64,000 bases of DNA from Sarcophilus harrisii. Taxonomy: Eukaryota; Chordata; Mammalia; Dasyuromorphia; Dasyuridae. The position numbers and the translations under genes are program-made. Location of the stretch: NCBI RefSeq assembly GCF_902635505.1, contig NC_045427.1, forward strand, positions 54,400,539-54,464,538, given 5' to 3'. Position 1 is the stretch's first letter. Each line of letters opens with the position of its first letter. Below the pieces are notes generated by a model. The model saw only the letters and a program-made list of their open reading frames with translations. It had not been told where the DNA came from and searched no databases. Below are positions 33,780-44,000 of this stretch, one piece after another.

Positions 33780-34373
33780 GGTCTTTTAGTGAGTCGCTCT
33801 CTCTCTCCGCCCCTCTTTAGCGTCTCTCCTCCTCCTGTCGGTTTGGCCCGCGTTCCCGCTCTCTCTGTCTCTCGCCTTTAGGGCGTGGGTCTACCTCCTC
33901 GGTTGGCGTCTTTTAAGCTGGGCTCGGGTGTGCTCTCTCTCTCTCTGCCGCTCTCTTTCGGGAGTCGTGGGCGAGGCTCGGCTCCTGGGCTTCTCAGGCC
34001 GCTCTCCCGTCTCGCCTCCCTCGTGGCCCTTCTCCGGCTGTCCCTCTGTCCTTGGGCTTCTCTCGTCTCCCTCCCTCTGCCTCCTGCTGCGGCATTGCCT
34101 CTCTCTCCTCTGCTGGGCTGTCTCCTCTGATCTCAGCTCGCCTCTCTTCTCTGTCTCCTCCTGTCGCGCGCTCACCCTGTCTCTCTATGTCTTCTGCGTT
34201 TCTTTCTCTCTGTTTCTACTCTCTCTCTTTCGGCGCTGTCTCTCTCTCTCTCTTCTCTTCCTCTCTCTCTGCTCTTCTCTGCGTCTCTCTCTCATCTATT
34301 CTCTCTTCTCTCTGCTCTCTCTCTCTCTCTTTTCGGCGCTGTCTCTCTCTCTCTGTCTCTCTCTGTCTTTTCG

Positions 34374-34415
<42 letters not shown>

Positions 34416-34691
34416 CTTCTCTTCCGCTGTCTCTCTCTCTTCTGTCTCTCTCTCTCTTTCTGCTCTCTCTCTCTTTTCAGGCTTCTCTCTCTCTCTGTCT
34501 CTCTCTTCTCGGCTTCTCTCTCTCTCTCTCTCTCTCTCTTTGGCTGTCTCTTCTCTTCTTCTTTCTCTCTCTCTCTCTCTCTCTCTTTTTTCGCCTCTCT
34601 CTCTCTCTTCTCTCTGTTCGTTTAGCGCTTTCTCTCTCTCTCTCTGTCTCTCTCTCTTTTCGGCGCTGTCTCTCTCTCTCTGTCTTTTCGG

Positions 34692-34728
<37 letters not shown>

Positions 34729-34764
34729 CGGCGCTGTCTCTCTCTCTCTGTCTTTTCGGCGCTT

Positions 34765-34797
<33 letters not shown>

Positions 34798-34803
34798 GTC
34801 TTA

Positions 34804-34845
<42 letters not shown>

Positions 34846-34874
34846 TCGCTCTCTCTCTCTGTCTCTCTCTCTTT

Positions 34875-34918
<44 letters not shown>

Positions 34919-35062
34919 ATTCTCTCCCTCTCTATCTCATTCTCTCTCTCTGTCTTTTCGGCGCTGTCTCCCTGTCTCTCTCTGTCTTTTCGGCGCTTTC
35001 TCTCTCTCTTTCTCTCTCTCTCTCTTTTCGGCGCTGTCTCTCTCTCTCTCTCTCTATCTCAT

Positions 35063-35096
<34 letters not shown>

Positions 35097-35103
35097 ATCT
35101 CAT

Positions 35104-35134
<31 letters not shown>

Positions 35135-35174
35135 TTTCGGCGCTGTCTCTCTCTCTGTCTCTCTGTCTTTTCGG

Positions 35175-35215
<41 letters not shown>

Positions 35216-35375
35216 CCGCTGTCTCTCTCTGTCTTTCTCTTTTCGGCGCTGTCTCTCTCTCTCTCTCTGTCTCTCTCTCTTTTCGGCGCTGTCTCTCTCT
35301 CTCTCTGTCTCTATCTCTCTCTCTGTCTCTCTGTCTTTTCGGCGCTGTCTCTCTCTCTCTGTCTTTTCGGCGCTT

Positions 35376-35439
<64 letters not shown>

Positions 35440-35444
35440 CGGCG

Positions 35445-35489
<45 letters not shown>

Positions 35490-35526
35490 ATTCTCTCTCT
35501 CTCTCTCTCTGTCTCTCTCTATCTCA

Positions 35527-35568
<42 letters not shown>

Positions 35569-35600
35569 TTCTCATTTGGCAAGTCGCCTCACCCATTAAC
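33780..35600 (+). repeat. CT-rich array with interspersed TTTTCGGCGCT 11-mers
   Basis: About 1.8 kb of TAF1C intron 1 is almost pure C/T. From 34220 on it is (CT)n broken by roughly 17 copies of TTTTCGGCGCT, at about 34228, 34331, 34369, 34656, 34685, 34725, 34752, 34954, 34986, 35024, 35133, 35166, 35238, 35279, 35336, 35363 and 35437. Each is followed by either GTCTC or TTCTC, often alternating in pairs, which points to a higher-order dimer unit. All plus-strand frames stay open as Ser/Leu repeats; this is not protein-coding. Confidence 0.9.
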
Positions 35601-37197
35601 TTTATATTGGTTTTCTCTGTCTCTGTCTTTCTCTTAGAGCCGGCAAATTGTCTTCCCCGTTAGTCTCTGAGATCCTTACAAGCAGGGACTTTTACCTTGT
35701 TTTTTTTTAGGACCCCCAGTTCTTAGCCCAGTGCTTGCTTGACGTTTCATAGACACATAATAAATGCATACTTGATTCCACTTGTTTCCCCATCTCACCG
35801 ATTTCTTCCGCATTAGCAGTCTCGATCACACTTGTTCTGGATAGAATGTAACCCAGGTTCTATTTAGCCCCAATCTCCCTGGATATGTCAAGAGTCTTCC
35901 CTTCTTCAGGCATGCTCCAGCCTGATTCATCTCTTAAATTGGTTGGTTCCTCCAACTTGGTCATTTATTCTCACTTCCTGACCTCTCAATTCTTCGCTGT
36001 TATTGACTTTCACCATTCCACTTCAGCTGTGCAGGGATTGGGTCACATAATATTATCATCATTCTGTGCTTCCCCCAGACTGGATCACTTAATTCCATAA
36101 ACAACTTTCCATTCCACAAGAAGTTCCACTATTCAGTCATCTAACTCCTTGTGAGTGGACCACAGTTCTTTAGGTTTTCTTGGCAAAAATACTGGAGTGG
36201 TTTGCGAATTCCTTCTCCAGTGGATTATAGCAAATAGAGGAAAATGACTTGCCCAGGATTACATGGTTAGTACCTGTTTAAAAGTATATTTGAACTCGGG
36301 TTTCACTAGTTACCGAGCCATCTTCCATTCTAGGAATATAATGCTTAAGACATTGGTCTTTAAACCCATGGGAATTGGGAGCACCAAATTAGAAAGAAAA
36401 GAAACTCAAACATAGAGCCTTGGGGAACACTGCAGTTAGTGGTTATTTGATGGGTGATCCTTCAGCAAAGGATACCGAAAAGAAATGGTTAGAAAAGTAG
36501 GAGAAGAAGCAAAGGGAATAGAAGGAACGAATCTCTAGAAGATGGTAAATAGTGCCAAAGGCTGCAGAGAGGCCAAAGTGGATGAGGACTGAGAAAAAGC
36601 TGTTAAATCTGGCATTGAAGAAATTTTCAGTAATTTTGGTAAATTATTTTAGTGAAATGATGAGGCCTTAGAACTACATGGTAGAGTTAAGAAGTGAGAG
36701 GAGAGGAAATAATCCCTGAGGGTAGACGGCTCTCCAGAAGATTAGCTGAGGAGATAGGGTGATTGCAAGGATAGTAGGACCCCTAAGAATAGGTAGAGTT
36801 TTATAAGACTGAGGGAGACTCGGGAGAGTTTGTTGACAGTAGGGAAGAAGCAGAGAAATAGGCAGCAATTTAAAATTAGCTAGAATGGACTGGTAGTGGG
36901 GATCACTAAGCTGGAGAAGACAGAAGAGGATGGGATTAAAAAAAAAGAGTTGCCTTGACAAGAAGGGTTTCTTCTTCATCCAAGACTGGAGTGAAGGAGC
37001 ATAGAATGAGGATAGTTGTTGAAAGAATGTGAGATGGGGAGAAGAGCTTGGGAGTATGGGAATAGCCTCAGTTTTTTCAGCCTCAATTGAAAGGGATTGG
37101 AAAAGGGCTGAGAAGCTGGAGAAAAGAAGAAAAGGTTTGGAACAGTCAACCAGGAATGGGATAGACAATCAGGAATGATTTTAAAGGATTGTCTTGC
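35601..37197. other. TAF1C intron 1, remainder
   Basis: Intronic DNA without recognisable exons. An inverted SINE lies at 36170-36330 and is listed separately. A stretch at 36330-37190 reads as purine-rich unique sequence on the plus strand. Confidence 0.4.
36170..36330 (-). repeat. tRNA-derived SINE, inverted
   Basis: The plus strand reads GGTTTTCTTGGCAAAAATAC, then GGAGTGGTTTGCGAATTCC and GACTTGCCCAGGATTACATG, and ends 'tgaactcgggtttcac...ccgagcc'. It is the reverse complement of the marsupial SINE. Confidence 0.75.
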
Positions 37198-37450
37198 TGC
37201 ATTGGGACAGCTGGTTGGCACAGTGGACAGAGTGCCAGGCCTGGAGTCTCAAGAAGACTCATCTTGCTGAATTCAAATCTGACCACAGACACTTATTAGC
37301 TATGTGATCCTGAGCAAATCATTTAACCTAGTTTGCCTCAGTTTACTCATCTGTCAAATGACCCATGACCTGGAGAAGGAAATAGCAAACTGGTTATCTT
37401 TGCCAAGAAAATCCCAAATTGGGTACATTGGACACAACTGAACTATAGTA
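37198..37450 (+). repeat. tRNA-derived SINE, full length
   Basis: It opens TTGGGACAGCTGGTTGGCAC and runs through 'cagtggacagagtgcc', 'gaattcaaatctgacc' (box B-like), GTTTGCCTCAGTTTACTCAT and GGAGAAGGAAATAGCAAAC, to a tail ending 'ggacacaactgaac'. It lies in the plus orientation, in TAF1C intron 1. Confidence 0.85.
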
Positions 37451-38076
37451 ACAAAAACGGGTCTTAAAAACCCGTTTGAGTTTAGCTGCAAAAATCTGAA
37501 GTAGACCCTGTCTGCAGAGTTTTCTAACCACTTCCTATTCTATTCAGCAGCAGGAGGAAAGCAGGCAGATGATGAGGCAGGGTTGTTGTTAATCTCCCAA
37601 GTAGAGGATGACTTTCCCCCTTGGAATATAGATAACACTTTGCACCTCTTAATGCACTTATTCAATATTTTGCATTTTAATTACCTTTATGTCATATCCT
37701 AGACTGAATTTCATGAGAGCAACAACCAGATCTTATTTAATCATTTCTCCCTCTAAGAATGGCATGGTGCACTGCCTGTGTTAGATGCTTAAGAGATAGC
37801 TGCTGAATGAATGAATATATGAATTAACTGCTTCAGGGGGTTAACAAAAATCTTCAGCATATAAGCCCAACCAGTGGACTCTTGGGACCAAGAATATTGC
37901 CAAGGACAGATTTGCCTTTGAATTTTTTTTTTATTCCCAGTAGATTACATTGTTGCCCCTTCTTCTGGAGATTTGTGGCTCCAAAAAGTTCTTTGCCAGT
38001 TCCCATTGATCAGAGAAAGAAAATGTGTCCTTATCTTTGTTTCACAGAAACTGAGATTGAAGAATTGGGCATACAG

Positions 38077-41000
38077 ATGGATTTCCCTGACAATCTCTTT
38101 CCCACGTTCTTTCTGCCTGGTCCCCCTGGCCTGAGTGATTCCCCTGCCTCTTATCTGGCCCCTGCTTGGAGTGACTACATGCAGTTGCTGAAGCCCCCCC
38201 AGACCCAGGATCCATCGGTAGGAGCAGCCTTGGTGTCTTTTCTGGGGAACTGTTGCCTGGCCAGTTATTAGATGGCACAAACCAATTTATTCACTGCTGC
38301 TCAGATTGAGGGATGTCTCTTGACTTGGGGACACTTGAAGTCCCAGACACTTAACTTGAGGAGCCTTCCCTGTATCCCCTGGGATTATAGATTTGGTCCA
38401 GAACCTCTGAGATCTAATTTCTTTTACAAATGAGGACTCTGACTGTGAGAGGAAGTGATTAATCCAAAGTCACACAGTCAGGAAGTGGCCCACTAAGTGT
38501 CAAAGCTGACTCCAAACTCATCACTGGCTTATACCTTCCCTAGAGGAACAGGGAGGATTTAGATTTAAAAGAGCTAAAAAAGCTGTCCTTTAAGAGCTAA
38601 GTCCTGGCTTAGCCAGGAAGAGCCCGTTTTAATTCACAAGAACTGAATGGATCCCAGGTCTCTCGATTTAGAAGTACGAAGGACCTCAGAAGCCATTGAG
38701 TGCAGCCATCTCATTTTACAGATGAGGAAACTGAGACCCAGAAAGATAAGATAGTTTCTTCCAGGTCACACATGGAATAAGCATCAAAGATGGTATGGGA
38801 ATCCAGGTGCTCTGATCCCAAAACCTGTGGTCTCATCACCATATCATACTCCCTCACAAAATGGAGATTAACCTTAATAATATGGGAGTGGACTAAAGGA
38901 CCCTTTCCTTGTCTCTCAGATTAACCCCCAGCATGAAGCATCCTATGTGACAAAGTGGGGAAGATGGAAATCTGACACTCCTGGACCCCTGCCCTTCCTG
39001 CTCCCTGGTGCTGGTGAGGAGGCCCATTTTGCTGTTTCTTACCCAAACCTACTTGCTATTTTCTGACAACATTTCCTTAGGTTCTCTCTTCCGGGACCCC
39101 CTTTTAAAAAAAATTTATTTAGTATTTGATTTTTCTCCAATTACATTTAAAAACAATTTTTAACATTCATTTTAAAACTTTTGAGTTCCAACTTCTTTCC
39201 CTTCTTCCCTCCCCATTGAGAATGCAAGCAATTTGATATAGATTAAACATGTGTAATCATGCAAAATATTTCCATGTTATAAAAGAAAACAGACTAATCT
39301 TCCCCCCCCCCAAAAAAAAGCAAAAAACCAACACACCTCAAGGAAAAAAAATTAAAAAAAAAAAGTATGCTAGTATGCTTCAATCGCCTTTCTGACACCA
39401 TCAGTTCTTTCTCTGGGTATGGATAGCATTTTTCATAAGTCCTTCAGAGTTGTCTTTGATCATTGTATTGCTGAGAATAGTTATGCTGATCCATTACAAT
39501 ATTGATGTTACTTTGTATACACAGTACATTTCACTTTGTATTAGTTTATGGAAGTCTTTCCATGTTTTTCTGAGAGCATCCTGCTCTTCATTTTTTTTTT
39601 TTTTTTCCATTATAGCTTTTTTATTAACAGAGCCCATGCCTGGGTAATTTTTTACAACATTATCCCTTGCACTCACTTCTGTTCTGACTTTTCCCCCTCC
39701 CTCCCTCCACCCCCTCCCCTAGATGACAGGCAGTCTCATACATGTTAAACATGTTATAGTATGTCCTAGATACAATGTATGTGTGCAGAACCGAACAGTT
39801 CTCTTGTTGCACAAGAATTGGATTCAGAAGATAAAAATAACCCGGGAAGAAAAACAAAAATACAGTTTACATTCATTTCCCAGTGTTCCTTCTCTGGGTG
39901 TAGCTGCTTCTGTCCATCATTGATCAATTGGAACTGAGTTAGATCTTCTCTTTGTCGAAGAAATTCACTTCCTTCAGAATACATCCTCATACAGTATCGT
40001 TGAAGTATATAAAGATCTTCTGGTTCTGCTCATTTCACTTAGCATGAGTTCTTGTAAGTCTCTCCAGGCCTCTCTGTATTCTTCCTGTTGGTCATTTCTT
40101 ATAGAACAATAATATTTCATAACATTCATATACCACAATTTACCCAACTATTCTCCAATTGATGGGCATCCACTCAGTTTCCAGCTTCTGGCCACTACAA
40201 ACAGAGCTGCCATAAACATTTTGGCACATACAGCTCCCTTTCCCTTCTTTAGTATTTCTTGGGGATATAAGCCCAGTAGTAGCACTGCTGGATCAAAGGG
40301 TATGTACCTGCTCTTCATTTCTTAAAGCACAATAGTATTCCATGATAATTACATACAGTATTTTATTCAGTCATTTCCCAGTTGACGGACATTCCCTCAA
40401 TTTCTAATTTTTGCTCTTAGAAAAGAGCTGGTATTAGTATTTTTTGTAATTAGTATTTTTTAGGTCCTTTTTTGTTTATCTCTTTGGGGATATACATTTG
40501 TAGCCTGCCACCCCTACCTATTAGGACCCAGGAACCCAGCCTAAAGTTCCCTCTATGGAAACTTCATTTATCAGCAGCTGTTTGGACTGCAAGCTCTTAC
40601 CTCAAAACTCAGCGTTATCAGACATACACATTTCATGGACAAGGAATTAGAAGGATTCTCCTCCAAGGTTCTTAAGATTGCCTTCTGGACATTTATCTAT
40701 TTTTTTACTTCCTCTTAAACTTAATTCTCAAACTTCCCACCCAACCCAAGTCCCTTCACCAAGAACCTTGGGCTCCTTCTTTCCCTAATTTTCCTTTCAG
40801 ATCCTTGGGATCCTGAACTAATGTCCCAAGATCTGCTCTTTCGGGGGAGAGTGAAGCAACCAGCTAGGGCCAAAGCCACAATAGATGTTATAGAGCAGGT
40901 AAGTGGGCAGTGGGTCTTTGAAGGATTACTCTGTGTGCTGATCTTGGTCTGTGATTAGTGATCACTGCCCTTATCTCTATCCCCTTGTCAGCTTAACCAT

Positions 41001-44000
41001 TTCTTGTGGGATCATGGAGACATTGCCTTTGGGCCCTTAGGAATGCTGCTGCAGGAGAATTTTAACCTGGGAGAAAAAAAGGTAAGTTTGATCACTGGAC
41101 AGCTGATAAAATTGGTCACTTGATGACATGGGGAGGTGACAGCCCGTTAACCAGAAGTAGGAAGTAACTAAAGCTTTCTCTTTAGAAATCCCGCAAGAAC
41201 AAAATGGTGATGAATACAGAATGGTTGCTCCGGGACCTCAATGGATACCAACCCAAGGGGCAAGTGACCCATGGAAAAGAAAAGGGGAGGGGTATTAAGT
41301 GATTTTAAGATTAGGAAGAAGGGAAAGTTGGGAAGTGGGACCAAAATTTTCCCTCCACCATTAACTCCTGGTCACCTTCCAGTGCTATCTCAGTAAGTAC
41401 AATGGAAGTCCTGGATTTGGAGTCAGAGGACCTGGGTTTGAGTCCCAACTCTGACATAAGTTGTATAACTCTGAGCCTCAGTTTTGTCATTTATAAAATG
41501 GGGGTAAAAATCTTTATACAACCAACTTTAAAAGATTGATGTAAGAAATGTGCTTTGATCCTTTCTGTGTCTTGGAATGGTGATCAGATATTGTTTTCAA
41601 TAGACTGTTTCCTCTCCCAGGTGCCCCTGGGCCCACCTGAGTACCCGTCAGCGAAGGTTCTCTCTGCTGGGGGGCACGGTGCTGGGAGAGGAAGTAGAAA
41701 ATCTGCTTGGGGGGCTGCTGCATGAGGAGCTGGAGACACGCTGGAAGAGGCTGCTCCTGGATGAAGCTTCTACAGGCGGGGCTCTTGGTTGGGTTCCAGG
41801 GGCCAAACCCCACCATGGCCAGCTGGTCTACCCTACTGGCCGAGCCCACGACCAGCTGAGTATCCTTCTGCTGGGAGGAAACTGGCTGAGGGGGAAGGGT
41901 AGGGATAAAGGAGAACTGGGAAGGAGCAACTCTGGGGCTAATGAGCTTGAAGGGAGCTGGCTAGATGTGTGGGCTGAATCTGCTCCAAATACCTAGGCTG
42001 GGGCTCCATTAAAGTAGTTTAGACGAGATGGTTTCAAAGAGCCCTTCTCGACCTTGACCCTTTAAGACTTCCTTAGCTGGCTGCTCAGACTTCCAGAAGG
42101 TAAAACTGTCTCCCACCAACGAGCCCCAGGCCCTTGGGGACCCAAGCCACATCTTGCTCCGAGGACCAGTCCGGCAGGTGGTGACTCGCACAATCCAGGG
42201 AGAAGGTGAGACCCATAAAGCCGCCTGTTTTCCACTCCTTGGCTTTCCTGATGTGGCTTCTGGTGCTCCTTGCCCCCATCCCAGCCATGAGAGTATTGCC
42301 TGCTTTCGGCTGACCCTTATCCTCTCCTCAGCTCTGGTGGCTGTCCGCTCTGACCATCACTGTGCTTTATGGAAGCTTGAACACCGAGGGCCTCCGGAGC
42401 CCCTGCAAGTGCTGGAGATGGAAAAGGAAGCTACCGGGATCAGCCTCAGGTGAGCCTGGGATACAGAGGCTCCAGTACAGGTGGAAGGGGAGGACAGGGC
42501 TCCCCACGCTGATCTCCTTCCTCCGTTCCCTGCAGCCCTCACCTCCCCGGAGAGCTGGCAGTCTGCACTCGCTCGGGAGCTGTGTGTCTGTGGAGCCCCC
42601 AGCATGGGTAATGTTTACCCCCCAGGCCAGAGCTGACCGACCTCCTCGGCCTGGCTGCCATTATCCTCAATGGGCCCGGGCATCTTGTGTGTGCTTGTCC
42701 TCCCGTTGGCCACGAAGAGTGAGATGCAGTCTCCTTTCCCCAAGGCTACAGCAAATACACAAAGACCCCGAGACCTTCGTCTTCAAGGACCCCTCTTCGT
42801 GGCGCTGGGCAGACTTCACAGCTCACCCGCGGGTGCTGACTGTCGCCGACCGCACTGGCCTCAGATTCGCGGACGCCCGGGTATTGGGGGTGTCCCCGTG
42901 AGAGGAGGCATTGGGGCATCCATTGGGGGGTGGGCTCCTGGGCACAGGGATGTGACTTGTCCGTGGCTCTGCCCTCAGGCTCCCTCTGATTGCGGTGAGC
43001 TCCTTTTCCGCGTGGGGGCTGAAGCCTCCTGTCAGCGAGGAGAGCGCGTCTTGTTGGCTCAGTACTTGGGGACACCCGATCCTCTCCCCCTGAGTCCCAC
43101 CCTTCATCTCGTCTGTACCCAGGTAAGTGAAACTCCTCCCCTTCTCCCCCCCGTCGCCGACCCCCCCCCCCCCCCCCCGGGGCAGACATTGGGGGACGCC
43201 TGCAGCGTGCCCAGCTGATCCGAGTCTCGTTACCCTCAGTTCTCCCTCTACCTGCTGGATGAGCGTTTACCTCTCGTGCCATTGCTGAAGTGGAACCACG
43301 GGCTCCTGTCTCCCCCGCTGCTGGCTCAGCTCCTGCCCCCGCCCTACCCTGAAGCGCCCCTGCCCCTGCTGCTCGGAGGCCTCGGGGGCCACCTGCGGAT
43401 GCTGCATCTTTCAGGTGAGATCCGGGCCAAGACCAGTGGGAGCAAGCGGCGCTGCTGGGGTGGGAGCTCGGGCTGACTCCCTGCTCTCCCCTCTGCATAG
43501 TAGGGTCCGGTCGCACCCCCCAGCTGGCGGCACCGCCGCAGTCTCTGCCTTCGCTCATTGACTCCCTCCCTGGCTTTCCAGTCCTGGAGCCCCACGGTCA
43601 GCAGCTGCTGCAGGAACGCCTCAGGGCTCCCCTTACAGGTGCGCCGCGGGGCCCGCTGTGGGAGCGGGGAGGGGCAAAGGTGTCCCGGGCAAGTGGCTCA
43701 GGCTTGGGGTCCTCTGCCCGTCTTTCCCCAGGCTTGGCTGCTGTTGTACCGCCAGGTTGCCCCAGCCCCACCATGCTGCTGTTCCAGCTCTCCGCTGCTG
43801 GAGATGTTTTTTACCAGCGCCTCTGGCTGCAGCCAGACACCAGTTCAGAAAGTGCTGGCTCTCCTTCCACTGACCACGCTGAGGACTTAGGCCTCAATTC
43901 CCACAGCCAGACCTCTGCTACCTCATCCTTGGGCACAGTTTCTGAGCCCAGCGCTGTTTCCTGGAAGCCCCGGGCTGTTGCTTGTTGCCGCCGTTGGCTG

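Noticed and set aside
33928-35637. 569-codon plus-strand open frame rich in Ser and Leu
   Set aside because: It is the translation of (CT)n repeats. The other plus-strand frames and a minus-strand Arg/Glu frame are also open over the same DNA, and it lies in TAF1C intron 1.
42746-43558. 270-codon minus-strand open frame
   Set aside because: It is antisense to four TAF1C exons and their introns and shows no recognisable domain.
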